From Cristatella mucedo (lineage: Eukaryota; Bryozoa; Phylactolaemata; Cristatellidae), in contig WPIO01000152.1 of NCBI GenBank assembly GCA_009760855.2, positions 703,501 through 767,500 on the forward strand: DNA of 64,000 nt, read 5' to 3'. The position numbers were made by a program, and so were the translations under genes. This document shows, piece after piece, positions 1-12,245 of the stretch. Below the pieces are notes generated by a model that was given only the letters and a program-made list of their open reading frames with translations, ran no database searches and had not been told where the DNA came from. Within the stretch, counting starts at the first letter, position 1; each line of letters begins with the position of its first letter.

Positions 1-299
1 AGGCAGGCCACGGTTCTCCATCCGTGCGCCTCGTCGTTCGAATCCCCGGGTCAAGTGACCGCAGGTGAGCACGCACACTGCTTTGGTTAGTGACCAGCTC
101 TAAGTGAACAACACGCTTCTTTTTAATAGATCATTAAATGGTTGCCGCAATTAAAATTTGTTCATAGTATTTACAGTCGGCAGGCCATTTCTTGGCGGCC
201 TGCTGAGAGAGGTAACTTGACTTTCCGTACCCGCCAAGAGAAGCCTTAGAAAGTAGACCGCTGCCACTTTTTCGGCGTTAAAGATTAATGGTTAGTAGA

Positions 300-452
300 T
301 TCAACGGCCTCATTTGTGTAGCAGCAGAAGAGCCTTAAAGATGATCACCACCTCTTGCAGTGGGCAACGTAGAATCAACCACTGCAGGACTCGAACCCAC
401 GACCAGGGTCGCGACGAGCGAGTGCGCGAGTGCCTTACCCCTGGGCTAGTGT
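300..452 (-). mobile_element. SINE-A copy
   Basis: Reverse orientation: CGGCCTCATTTGTGTAGCAG, GATCACCACCTCTTGCAGTG (hairpin), GGACTCGAACCCACGACCAG (B box). Confidence 0.7.
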
Positions 453-1600
453 TTTTTCGTTGGAACAGGTCTTCCGTTTAGGTCTGGCATGAAAAGTCTC
501 GGATGATTTATTTAATGACCGAGTGACTAGGATGCACGCATTTAGGAGCCTGATTGTACACAAATTAGTCCTACGATTTCTATCACCAAAAACTGTGCTA
601 GACCTAGTCTCTGGTTAAAAATCTTTGCAGCTTTTTGGTGGCTAGTGGGTGCGCAGGTCGGAATTCATTTTCAGCCGATACACCACACAGTCCCTGCAGT
701 AGGCCTGCTGCAAGGTTGCTAGTTTCTTGAATCGTTATGCTATGCGTTACCGATACTGCTACTCAACCTCGTATGGCGACCTTTCTGACTGAGGACGCAA
801 GGTTAATAAGGCATGGCTTAGATATAGCTCGTGGTTCATTAAATGATTCGGAATCGTCAATGTCATAAGGTTAGGCAACATGAAAAGCCCAACTAGTGTA
901 ATAGTCATTCAGTTTCGCTTTGGGGTTTAAAGTGAGCTGTACACTATGACCGGAGGTGGACAACTGTAGCCTCCTGTGTCTGTCAAATGGACTGTTGTAA
1001 GCACAGGTCAAGGACTTGTACAAAAAAGCTCAGGTACTTTATTTCAGCCATTATCTACTACCTAAGGTGCACGCACGTTTTTCGGCACTGAGCCTACGAC
1101 TCATTGGAGCTCGAATCCAGGACGCAGTTTAGGACTGATGTGTTTTCGGCCTAAGCACAACAGCGAAGAAGCCGCTACAGCACCTTCGTAACAATAGCTC
1201 TTTGACAATGGTTACTTCATCAACTCCGCACTCCAAACTAAGCCAGTTATTGCATTATATTTGCTCCTTAAGTTGTCCAATTGTAATTGTTCGTATGCAT
1301 TACATTGCAATCCACGGGCGCGGAAGTCCAAGCAGGCAGCTTGGAATGATCGATCGTCACTCGCTCGAATGTCATTCGCCATAAGCCACAACGAAACGTT
1401 CCCTCCCTCTCCGCTGCTACATACTCTAGAACTTAATGCCATCCTAGGCTGGTACTTCTAGAATAATTACCGGATTGACTGCCTTTTTGACTCAGCAATG
1501 TCTCATTCCACCTTGATGCAGAGTAATGTTTGACGTTGATGGCTAAGACTGTCTTCAGTTCTTTACTCCCCAGAGTTGATCTTGAAATGTATAAGTAGAT
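453..1600. other. Intergenic, no gene seen
   Basis: Only short chance frames. A B-box-like GAGCTCGAATCCAGGAC near 1107 may be a SINE relic, as may GTTCGAATCCCC at 47-58. Confidence 0.6.
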
Positions 1601-1608
1601 GCTCTCTA

Positions 1609-1650
1609 TTTTTCCATAAAAGGTAATGACTATTACCTTTTATGGAAAAA
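1609..1650. repeat. Perfect 19-bp hairpin
   Basis: Arms 1609-1627 and 1632-1650 are exactly complementary around a GACT loop. GATGC (1599-1603) and GCATC (1651-1655) pair outside, apart from a small bulge. No gene is near. Confidence 0.9.
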
Positions 1651-1842
1651 GCATCGACTTGCAGCATGAACGTCTGCCATGTTCAAGCTGTGATTATCAC
1701 AGTTTACAAAAATTGCCTTCTCATTTCTGGACAGTATTCTCTTTTGAACACCTGACCAGATATGACTGCTGCATTGTCATAGTACTGCGACCTGCAATCT
1801 TACAAAGGCATTTTGTCAGATTCAAGTTCGATAAACATTAAG

Positions 1843-2405
1843 AATATCATGGTTAGGGGTCACATGCACGGGGTCGGCATGCAATTTTGGTTAGTGGCAG
1901 CACGCACAGTGTCAGCCAAAGCATAAGCGCATGAAGGAAGAATGACAGGGACCCACTAAATGCTGTGATAAATAGATGCATTTTTAGTTTCTTTTTAAAT
2001 GTGGACAAGTCACGAGATGCCGTGACGCAAGTCGGGAGTGAGTTCTAGGCTTCTGTAGCATACGAACTAAAGGCACTGTCTGCAAAGAATTTGAGATTTG
2101 TACGAGGCATGGGTAAACAGTTAGATTCCGGAAAGCAGGTGGCATGATGCTTAGCCTGGTGGGGCAGTAGATCTGATCAAGCTGGAGCGAAAGAATGAAG
2201 GGACCTAAAAGTGAGCGACTAAACCTTAAAGTCCATGCGTTGCTTGACTGGGAGCCAGTGGAGGTCGGCGAGAAGTGATGAGATGTGGAAACTGCAACGC
2301 TCCAGACAGACAAGCCTAGCTGCAGAGTTTTGCACCAGCTGTAAGCGCCTGAGTGTACAGGCCGAGAAGAGCAAACAACAGAAGCAACATGCCGACCGTT
2401 TTAAG
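1843..2405 (-). mobile_element. LINE fragment (3' UTR and RT C terminus)
   Basis: TGGTTAGGGGTCACATGCAC is LINE 3' UTR. Minus-strand frames carry NSAARLVCLERCSFHISSLL and ADLHWLPVKQRMDFKV in broken order of frames. Its microsatellite tail is missing. Confidence 0.75.
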
Positions 2406-2439
2406 AGAGAGTAGACCACCTTGCTGACCTAATGCCTAT

Positions 2440-2540
2440 AAGCAATAATAATGATAATAATGCATTTGATATACCACCCTCAGAGAACTCAATCTGTTTC
2501 TAGGTGCATTACATTTGCTGCAAGTTGCCTCTTGAAACAT
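2440..2540 (-). mobile_element. LINE 3'-end fragment
   Basis: AATAATAATGATAATAATGC then CCCTCAGAGAACTCAATCTG and TTTCTAGGTGCATTACATTT. This is the last 100 bases of the LINE plus tail. Confidence 0.7.
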
Positions 2541-3659
2541 GCTGTGCTTATGGATCAATCACCTTTTCCAGCAAATGAGCCTTCGTTGTTCTGAAACAGG
2601 CCTTGATGCTCGCAGTACTATTTCGGTTCAAAGTAGCTGCTGGATGACGTGTAAAACAGGGGTTTGGTCCAAATGGTGACTGTCTTCGTCTTGACAGAGA
2701 AAAACGTTTTTTCTTGAATACTTCACACAGTAGAGCGTTTGTTTCTCCAATGTTCTCATGCCTTCTGCCTTCTCTCTTTCTCTCCCCTTCTCTCTCTATT
2801 CTTGTCGTGGTTGCCGTCTTGTCATGCTTGCTTTCGTCCTTCTCAAACTGTTCTTCCGTATTGCACCTATGATTGCCAACATTTTCCCGTTGTTTGTCTG
2901 CGTTTTTAATGTTCATCTGCATTTCCTTTTTCAAGAGACCTTCTAGCACCTTATCGGACTTGCTTGCTTCTGTCTTGTCCTCGAGTTCTCGTTCACTGTG
3001 CTTGGAACCCCTTGCCTTTTTCCTCCCGCGTCTTCTGAAAATACACTGGGGTTATCAAAAATTTATAGAAGTACACAGAAGTAGCAGTAGTGACAGTGCA
3101 CTTCACGGAGGCTAGTGTGGAGTAAAAATGACTTTCTCACCGTTGAATCGGTCTTTGCAGGAAGAGGTTGAGCCATAGGGGAGCTTGACAAAAAGGTTTG
3201 GAAAGATTGGAGCGTGCCGACGTCGTCTACATGCTGGCGCCAGGCGACTCAATGCACAGTGTCCCCACTTAGGATAAAATTGAAATAATCAACCTCAAAA
3301 TCTCACCAATCACTTTCTCAAACTTGCTATTTCGGCGGCGAACAGTCTGAGTGAGCGGCAGACAATATCCTGTCAACAACACTGCATGGACCGGATGAGC
3401 TCTGGCGCGTGCGACAGGCTGGCACAACCAGCTGAGCCTAGCTTGGTCCAACTCTGTAAACATGCTTAACTAGCTCAGCCAGCAATGGTCAAGTCCATTG
3501 AAACAAGGTCTTGTCTGACATCAAGATTGGTATTCTCACATGATAAAGTTTAAAAAAAAATATACCTAATCCATTTTGCTTTTGGCGCCACCCTTGGCGC
3601 CCGGTGACATTTGTTCCCGCCTCCTTGCGACGCCATTGTTTAGGAGGAGAGACTTTAAA

Positions 3660-4610
3660 GTATGGGTTACCCAGTAATTTGTGCTTAGCCCACTTGCCTT
3701 CACAATTTATACTACTCCCAATTCAGATGCAATCACCCATAATAATCAAGGCCTCCCTTTTAATGGAAATGATATAGAGCTGGACCCGAGCTTTGATCTC
3801 TCCTGCCTTTATTGCACGTCAAACTCTTTTAACTCCTGGAGACATGAATCGAGGGCATTCGCACTTTAATTGACGCAAATTCTTGTAAAATGAATGAAGA
3901 TAAAAATAATTTCCTATTCATCATAAAACCTAATATTACTCAGGAATTGGAAAGAATAACCCTTAAACGAACGAGGTCAGAATATCTTCTTTAGCCACCG
4001 CACGCATTATGGATGTCCTGTTCCGAAGAGAACTTTCGCTAGATAACATTACTAAGTCAATAGCCGTGCCTGTTGCATTTCAGATACTTGACTTGACAAC
4101 ATTCGGGCCTGCTTAGATAAGGACACCGAAGCAAATGTAGTCAATGCATGTAGGTGACATCGCGACTAAATCTATTATACGTAGGTCTAAGCAAACCGAC
4201 GCTTAAAATTTATACCTAAAACCTAGGGCTAGGAATGTTAGTCGTGAAAGTTGCAACCACCAAATTAACTACTCCTCAGCGACCTGCATTGGCTTCCTGT
4301 CAAGCAGCGCACCGACTTCAAGATTATGTTCCATACTTTTAGGATCCTTCGTTCTTAAGCTCCTGACAACCTATCGGAACCGCCAGCTCTTCTGAATCAG
4401 CCATTTTAGCTGTCCATCTAACTAATCTCAAATTCTTTGGCGACCGTGTCTTCAGTCCATATGCTCCCAATGCCTGGAAATCACCGTCACTGTCGAACGA
4501 CGTCATGACCTACCTATTTCTCACAGCGTTTACTGGATCCGTGAGAGTTATACTTTGTGCGTTTATGCCTTCTGACACGGTGTATTTAATTACTAACTAA
4601 TCGGTATACT
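3660..4610 (+). mobile_element. Decayed LINE copy
   Basis: Frames shift, but CTTGCCTTCACAATTTATAC (LAFTIYTTP), TCAAACTCTTTTAACTCC (SNSFNS) and GACCTGCATTGGCTTCCTGT (DLHWLPV) appear in LINE order. The RT box is lost. It ends near the TA microsatellite at 4622. Confidence 0.65.
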
Positions 4611-4617
4611 TCATTTC

Positions 4618-4621
<4 letters not shown>

Positions 4622-4660
<39 letters not shown>

Positions 4661-4724
4661 TATATATATATATATATACGTATATATATATTCATACGTA
4701 TATATATATATATATATATACGTA
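4622..4724. repeat. TA microsatellite with ATACGTAT palindromes
   Basis: About 100 bases of TA dinucleotides interrupted by ATTATATAT and by TACGTATA units, self-complementary throughout. Confidence 0.9.
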
Positions 4725-4729
4725 TGAAG

Positions 4730-5757
4730 TGCCTACACAAGGATTTAGCTCTCTTAGGATGCTTTAAAATGTATAATTACTGTTATAATAATCATTAGAC
4801 GCGATACAGTTGATTGGTATTCGTGAACAAATGGCATTCATCGCCGTGCACAGAGTAAGAGCCAACAAAAGCAGTTACTTATCTTGTTTCCTTGCTGATC
4901 ATACTGCGCTCATGGCTTTTTATTGAATTTTCTTTTCTAGATGAAAGCATGTCTGCGATTGCTTCTTCATGCCGTGGGCGCTCTCACATAAAGTAACAAT
5001 GAATTCCATTCCAGCCTGAAAAGGATTCCCCGAATGAACGAAGGCAGCCAATACGAAGAACCGAAGATGATCTCCATCTAGATTAGCTCCGTGTTCGGAT
5101 CCTGGTATGAAGAGCAAGTACTTTCAGCCGGTCGGCCAAAGAGCCAGCTCCTGCTTACATTTTACAGCATCAAATATTGAGCTATTCATGTAACGTTTCT
5201 CCAGACGACAAAATATTTTCGAAATGGGCAGTCTTTTTTCCTATCTAGAGTCCGTCTGGTAGCACACAATTTATTTATGGTCACGCTCAACTAAATGGCC
5301 ACGATTGTGATGATTCAGTCTTAGCTACTGTCTGCCGGTCAGAAATTGATTGCGGCTAGGCTGTTTTGCAGCAATGCACTTCGATGCATGACCATTAAAA
5401 TTCAACTTGAATTCCACGTACCCTCGATTTTCGGCGGGTAGACGCAAGTTAATCCTAATACAAGGCTTCTGGCGACAATGGCGGCCATTAAAATCCTCTG
5501 TTAGCTGAATGTTATGGTTTATAGAACTTTTTTACTATGAATAATTCTGTCGTTTAATTATTCGGAGACAAGCTCACTATGAGGGACCACGAAATACAGC
5601 GGTAACAAAGATAGCGGTAAACCATTGTGCTATAGTGGGAATCTGGCTTATGAGACCTGCGAACAGTATTTCATAGCTGAAGAATTTATAGCTCTGTGGT
5701 ATTGTGAAATATTAAACGATTTATTGTTTATATTAATTTTTTTTATAAATTCATCAT
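4730..5757. other. Intergenic, no gene seen
   Basis: AT-rich DNA with no recognisable frame or repeat. Confidence 0.6.
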
Positions 5758-5969
5758 ACGAACCGCAAAACGTAGGGCAAGGTGTACGAGCAGCTCGTCA
5801 AAGGTGCTCGAAGGCTTATACGCAGCCGAGCTTGCCACTGGTGTGCACAGCTGCACAATCGCATCGGTCGCCGCTGCTGAGGAAGACCGGAACTAGAGGA
5901 CTGGGGTGGCAGGGAGTGAGTGAGCTTGCTCACTTTTCTTGCCCTCGCGACCATTTTTTCTTGCCCTCG
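5758..5969. pseudogene. Transduced fragment of CRAT exon 5 and intron 5
   Basis: The stretch beginning GAACCGCAAAACGTAGGGC matches 19374 onward: the last 41 bases of CRAT exon 5 and the next 160 bases of intron, including the TTTTCTTGCCCTCG next to the LINE tail. The breakpoint falls inside the exon. The fragment has no function that can be inferred. It is best explained as 3' flanking sequence carried along by the LINE. Confidence 0.88.
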
Positions 5970-7257
5970 CGATAATAATAATAATAATAATAATACTAAT
6001 AATGCACTTGATAAAGCGCCCTCAGAGAACTGAATCTCTTTCTAGGCGCTTTACATTTGCTGCAAAGTGAAATGCAATTAGATGGTAAGTAAAATCATGC
6101 TTGAAAAACAAGCAAAATGAATAACATGGTTAGGGGTGACATGCACAGGGTCAGCATGCAAATGTGGTTAGTGGCAGCATGCACAATGTCAGCACGCATA
6201 AGCACATGAAGGACGAATCACAGGGACCCACTAAATGCTGTCCTAAATAGGTGTGTTTTTAAGTTCCTTCTAAATGTGGTCAGGTCAGGGGATGTTCTGA
6301 CTCAGGTCGGGAGGGAGTTCCAGGCTTTGGGAGCATACAAACAAAATGCACGGTCTCCAAAGGATTTGAGGTTTGTACGAGGTATTTCTAGACTGTTGGA
6401 TTCCGAAAAGCGGGTGGTGCGTTGCTTGGCCTGATGGGAGAGTAGATCTAAGAGATAATCTGGAGCCATAGAATGAAGGGACCTAAAAGTGAGCGACAAA
6501 ACCTTGAAGTCGATCCGTTGCTTGACTGGTGGCCAGTGCAGGTCGGCGAGAAGTGGAGTAATGTGGCAACTGCGACGCTCACGACAGACAAGCCTAGCTG
6601 CAGAGTTTTGCACCAGCTGCAATCGCCTGATTGCATATGCTGGTAGGCCAGTAAGTAGTGAGTTGCAGAAGTCGAGACAGGATGTCACGAATGCATGGAC
6701 CAACTTGGACGTGGTATCCTTATCTAAACAAGCCCGAATTTTTGCAATGTTATGAAGCTGAAAATGGGCAGATTTGACTGTGGAGCTGATATGGTCGTCT
6801 AGCGAGAGGTCGCTTTGGAATATGACACATAGCTTTCGAGCTGATTCAACTGGAGATATGCTGGCAGAGCCAATTTTGAGAGTCAGCCTTTCCAATCTCT
6901 GAATCACACAGGGTTTGCCCATAATTAGTAAGTTAGTTTTATCATCCTCTAGTTTAAGAAAATTAGCTGCCATCCACGTGCGTATGTAATCAATACATGC
7001 AGCAAGTGAGTTGAGAGAATTTGAGGTGCTCGAAGGCTGGGAGGTATCAAAGCAAAGGTACAACTGAGTGTCATCCGCTGAGATGTGAAAGCCTAGATTG
7101 TGCTTGGCAATCACATCAGCAAGAGGGAAAGTATAAACCGTGAAAAGAACCGGACCTAGCATGGAGCCTTGAGGTACTCCATATTTCAGAGGTACTTCAG
7201 ATGATCTTTGACCATTCACGTCAATACTCTGGAGTCTCCCACTGAGATAGGACTTAA
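5970..7257 (-). mobile_element. LINE copy (derivative of the 19.6-kb copy), 5' truncated
   Basis: The sequence runs from a TAA microsatellite tail at 5971-6003 through the same 3' UTR and RT as the 19.6-kb element and stops matching at about 7257. Its single RT frame (6302-7219, 305 codons) is longer than that of its relative, but the YADD box reads SADD, so the enzyme would be dead. The DNA just left of the tail also matches CRAT DNA left of the 19.6-kb copy, so the whole segment 5758-7257 was copied together. Confidence 0.9.
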
Positions 7258-7929
7258 ACCACTACTACTGGACAACTACTTGAAATGAGAAGAGTAGCAG
7301 GTGACAACGGCTACTCAACAGCCAGGTCTTAGCTCGACCTTGATTAGAGAATATGAATAAAAGGAGACCCTTCTGGCGATAGGTGACAGCCGAAAAGTTC
7401 GTTGACTCCAGCCAAGTTTTAGTAATAGCAAAAAGTCAACCGCGCTTACAATTATCTGTTTGCTAACAACTTGCGGTTTATTGCACAAAGATCATACATT
7501 CCAGAGGCAAACGTTTACTGTGATCATCAAGTTTATGGTTGGATTCATCGCTACTAGGCTAGAGAAATGTCTGCAATTCTAAAGGGGAGAACGTGTGGAG
7601 TTGTTAGTAAGATTGACAGCCCTTCTAACACGACGATAGCAGTTTCGCTAAGTAAAAACGGAAATATGTTGGTTTGGCACCGATATCTCGCTTTGCTATC
7701 CCGACCTTTTCTATGGGCGATTCGTGATTCGCAAAATCTAGCAAGATCGTGCACTCGAATAGCAGTAGTACAGTCCGAGTAAGCACAAAACGGCAACAAT
7801 CATTTACGGGGTCGTACGGAATCGTCCGGATGCCTTAAACCGGATATGCAACGACCAGGGCCTCGTGCGATGAATAGAAAGCGATAGGCTGCAAGTAACT
7901 ACATTTCCATTCGTGACTCGATTGTTTCC

Positions 7930-8245
7930 AAAGCTGCAGAGAGATCCAGCAGAACTAGCAGACAAACTCAGCCTGAGTAAGCATTCACGAGAAGAAGACC
8001 CGTTTTGAATCTGTGAAGAAATACACTCTAAAACATGTTTGGAACTTGCTTGCTAGGTTTGATGTTTTGCAATTAAATTTATGCTGGTCTGCAACTACTC
8101 GCTTGAGTATCTTCGATAAGGAACATCAATAGGGGGAAGTGGATTGAAGTTGCTTCTCTTCTAGTAGTGACTTCTAAATTAGTGGCTTGACAAAAGTCTC
8201 TTTGAAAGATCCAGTGACATGAAATGGAGCTAAAGGCTAACATTT
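7930..8245 (-). mobile_element. Probable LINE RT remnant
   Basis: CCAAAGCTGCAGAGAGATCC and AGCAGAACTAGCAGAC match the antisense of the LSAAFD region at 20940-20975. The rest is too diverged to translate. Confidence 0.4.
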
Positions 8246-8392
8246 GTTATTACTAATAAATTAATGGGTGTTATTATCAATCAATTGTCTTTCTCATTCG
8301 CGGCAAATAAAACGTGCCCAGAAAGAGATTTAGCTACCATGGGGCGCTCTAACAGCGTCCTATGACAGGTAAACACAACTTTTATCCCAGCA

Positions 8393-8418
8393 TATAAATT
8401 AGTATTTACTAATTTATA
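8393..8418. repeat. Perfect 12-bp hairpin
   Basis: TATAAATTAGTA and TACTAATTTATA separated by TT. Confidence 0.85.
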
Positions 8419-8419
8419 C

Positions 8420-9779
8420 CGCATAATTGTAGAAGGTAGCCACTGTTCCCTGGAAATAGCTTTTGTGACAAGGATAGTGATTAAATTTTAATTAATCTCT
8501 TTCCGATGAGAAAATTTAAGAATTCCCGTCACGCAGTTCACATTAAGTCTTATAGAAGTGCAAATGAATCCATATTAACATGTATTTTATTTGAAACCCT
8601 ACAATAATTGACAACTTAAAAAGGTTCGGGGATGAGTAGATGCTACAGATTTGTGGCTAAACTGATATTTCGTTTTCTTGAAGAAGCCTTCAAACGTAGC
8701 CTCTCGTTGCTTTCTTTGTTTTAATGTCCTTGGTACCCATGCTACAAGTCCAGTATATCCCAATGAAAGTACTCAGCTTGCTCATCTGAGTATTCTTAAA
8801 CATTCTTGCATTTGTTAATATTAGCACCAAAAATGTGAACTTTGAGGGACGATATTCCGCATCTTACTCAGCAAAGTTTTTTATGTGAGCCTGAACCAGC
8901 TGCTTATTATTTTTAGCCTCGTGATTTTCACAAACATCCGCGTGTGGTCAGATGTGCACAATTTAGTAATATTAAGAGTGATTAGCATACAATTGAGGGG
9001 GATTACTTGATCGAGTGCTTGACAATCGTTGTGAGTGGGGACATACGGATGAGCCTGTAGAAAAGAATGAGTCCTACCTACGAAACTAGGCACATAGTGG
9101 GTTTGTTTGATTATTAATATCAGTGTAAAGATCATCTTGTACAAGGAAAGGAAGAATTCTGGGGCACAAATTCGAATGAGATTTGAAAAATATTAAAAAA
9201 GCAGGCCATGGGAACTCAGCTAGTACTGGCAGTCTTGGAGGATCACAGTATAAGAGATTCGAAAGATCTTCAAGGGTTTGGAAACATATTCAAAATGACG
9301 TGGAGCGAGCAACATCGGACACTGCACCATTAGTTATTATTTACCTCGGCGTAAAGGACGAATAAAAAGTGTGTCAAAATGCCTTTAGTTATTGTCGAGT
9401 ATTAGGTCAATCTCAGCCAGGTCTTCGCTACAGTAAACCGCTCAAGGGCGTCATTTATTAAGTCAGGTATTAGTAGAGGTTTATTGCATATGGAGGTTAT
9501 TTCAACGAGACGGTTTAAGAGTGCCCAGTGGGGTTATGGCATGCCCGAATCATTGCAGCGCTTGACAGAGAGAGCGCCGGCTGGCTGAAAACGGTTCAGT
9601 GGGTAAACTAGAGATGCACTCTAACCCCTCGCAGCGGCTTTCAAGGAACGAAATCAATTGGCAAGAACAATAAAATATCCATACGAAATTTTTAGAGTGC
9701 TCCGAGATAAGAGCTAAATTTCTTTCCAGATAGTTGACACAAGCTGTTGAAAAACAGGTGTCAATTGATTAGTGATAGC
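8420..9779. other. Intergenic, no gene seen
   Basis: A 60-codon frame at 9183-9365 (QNDVERATSDTAPLVIIYLG) shows no recognisable homology. Nothing else. Confidence 0.55.
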
Positions 9780-10330
9780 GTAGCGCACACATTCAGCATG
9801 CATAAGCATACAAAGGACGATTCGCACGGAACCAGCTAATTCTGCGGGAAAGCAGATGCATTTGAGTTCTTTTTAGTTGTCATCAAGTTAGAGGGTGTCC
9901 TGACGTTATTTGGGAAAAGCTCCAGGCTTTAAGAGCAAGCGAACTAAGCGCACGATCTCCTAAGAGTCGAGCTACAGACACACCTGAACGACTCGAGTGA
10001 GAAGAGGGGTTGCACGACGCCCAGCCTAATTGGGAGGCAGGTATGTAGGGCCGGAGTGAGATGTAATGAAGGGACCTAGAAGTGAGTGACCATACCTTGA
10101 ATGGAGGTCACACAGACTCACGGGCTAGCTTAGCTGTGATCTCCTTGTTTAAGCAGGACCGATTGTTTTCCACGGTACGTAAATGAAAATAGGCAGACTT
10201 TACTGTGGAGCTGAATGCGGTCGCCTAGCCTGGTGAAAGGTCACCTTAGAACTTGACGCAGAGATATCTTGCAGATGCTGCCGAAGATTTGATGCCCGAG
10301 CTCATTTTCAGTGTGATCTTTCCTTATTTT
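9780..10330 (-). mobile_element. Decayed LINE copy
   Basis: ATTCAGCATGCATAAGCATA, AAGTGAGTGACCATACCTTG and GACTTTACTGTGGAGCTGAA follow the order of the 6-kb LINE on the minus strand, with deletions. Confidence 0.6.
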
Positions 10331-11986
10331 TGGCTTATGCTAACTTTATCTATAGACTGTATGACAATGGCGAAATGATAAAAGGCATGCGCGATCGCAC
10401 TTAATTATATGGTCACCAAGAGCCGGGAAAGCAGCTGTAGGGAGAAGTAGCTCAGGTACAGGTGCTCGAGATGACCAGAACGTGGGCACATTCGTCAAGC
10501 ATTTAGATGTCCACAAACAAGCTATTTTGTAAGCACTTTTCTAAAATAAACAAGCTCGCTGTTTTAAATGGTCTTGGCTGAAGCAGTTCTTGTATTTGAT
10601 GCTCCCAAGTCCGCCTAAGAAAGTTCTGCTAGAGTAAAAATGCTAGCACTTCTAGATGAAATGCAAGCTTAGCTAGGCTATTTGACAAGAGTGAACGCGT
10701 CGGCTGAAAAATATCTGACCTTGGAACATACACCGAGCAAAAACCGTATTCATTTCAGAGTCAACGTAGTGACATTAGAATCGAAACGGCGATTTCCGAG
10801 CACTGCATTGCATAGGAAATTCATGATCATAACAGAACCATATATCTAGCCTGCTGTTAGAAGAAGGTATCAACATGACTCGCATGGTCTGGGCAACCGG
10901 ATTTTAGCTGTTAGCAATCAACCGTAGAGGACTCAGAAAAGGAAATTTATTCGTGCTCGCGGTAGTTCTTCGAGGCAGGGGTATTTTTTCAGCCGCCAAG
11001 CATACGTATGTCTTCAGTCGTGGCTAGAGCAAATCTTGCAGCTAGAATTTCGGCAGCGCTGAGAATGGTTTACACCTATTGCTGTAACATTTTGTGCGTG
11101 GTAGTGTAACCCTACACACGTCGTGGCCTGCACGTCGCAAGTAAGGATTCGCCTTTTTCGATCATTGGAGAAACTGGCCTTTTTTGTCAAGCTATGCTTC
11201 TAGCGCTGAAAATAGGCGGCTTACAGCGAAGTGAGCAACGAAGTCACCAAAATTGGGGAATTGAGAGATGCAACAAGTACGGCAGTTAAGCCGCAGCTAT
11301 TGCTGCAAGAGACCGTAGCAGATGCAGCTAGCACGATCGAGCTTCGTGGCGTGTTGACGCCTCTACTACTCCACAAATTCCCGAGTTCCAAAGATCAAGG
11401 AGGGATTCCTGGGTGAACAGAGTAGCAGGGCTGCACGATTAACTCGTGCTCTTAAATGAACGCAAAGAAACCACTGAGGAATTCAAGTAGCTGTCAACCC
11501 CCTTTTAATCCTGACCATCCGTCCACAAAAAGATCAGTCGCTAGTAGGAGAGTCTTTAATTACTCGCTCTACAAATCTCCATTTCACTAGGACGTCCTCG
11601 GACACGATATCGTATCCTGCTACTCTTACACTCATTTGCCTGTCATATCATAGCGTCATTTGCTTGTATTTTTTAAGCCGTGTTTTAGACTCTGTAATTG
11701 GCCTAAAATTGGCCTCAAAATAATTTGCTAGAGGTCGGGATAGACGGAGACTAGGAAGAGGATCAACAAAACACAGGTCAAGAACAGCTTCTGCTTTAAA
11801 AGCTTGCTCAGGTCGGCGGCAGGATATGTAGTTTTGGTACAGGCCGGCGCTCATACGGGGCCTGGGCACGGTAGATATAGCCTCATTTGATGGGCTATTT
11901 CTCAGAAGTAGCAGCTGGGCTGTTTTTGGGAAGTGGTACTGAAGCTAGCTGACACAGGCAGGGGAGTTTCGCCGTAGAATGTTATC
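10331..11986. other. Intergenic, no gene seen
   Basis: Only short frames, with no splice context or repeat I recognise. Confidence 0.55.
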
Positions 11987-12130
11987 GCCGAGCTGGTTTG
12001 GTACAGTGGTTAAGGTGCTCGCCCGTACTAAGGTCTGGCTGAGGTCGTGGGCTCGAGCCCCGAGGCATATGTGACGCGCCTGGATAGAGATTAGGTTCTC
12101 TTGGGGCGCTATACAAATGAATTATTTATT
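11987..12130 (+). mobile_element. SINE-B (tRNA-derived, LINE-like tail)
   Basis: The head GAGCTGGTTTGGTACAGTGG and GTCGTGGGCTCGAGCCCCGA look like Pol III A and B boxes. The body ends GCGCCTGGATAGAGATTAGG and TTGGGGCGCTATACAAATGA, then TTATTTATTTAT. The tail resembles the end of the local LINE (GCGCCTAGAAAGAGATT then GGGCGCTTTATCAAGTG). Confidence 0.8.
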
Positions 12131-12134
12131 TATA

Positions 12135-12245
12135 TCTTCGTCTGCAACTCCATAAAGCCAACAGAATATATTGGTGGGTATTATGCAGGAGATCCCGGCT
12201 CATGAACGTTCTTAGAAAAACACCAGCTGATCACCTCTTTGAGAC
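12135..12245 (+). repeat. Partial family-C repeat after SINE-B
   Basis: CTTCGTCTGCAACTCCATAA followed by a diverged ATTATGCAGGAGATCC. The rest of the family is not recognisable. Confidence 0.45.

Noticed and set aside
5625-5975. 116-codon open frame as a gene
   Set aside because: Most of it is the transduced CRAT exon/intron fragment read in a wrong frame.
6302-7219. 305-codon minus frame as a host gene
   Set aside because: It is the RT of a LINE copy with a mutated YADD box.
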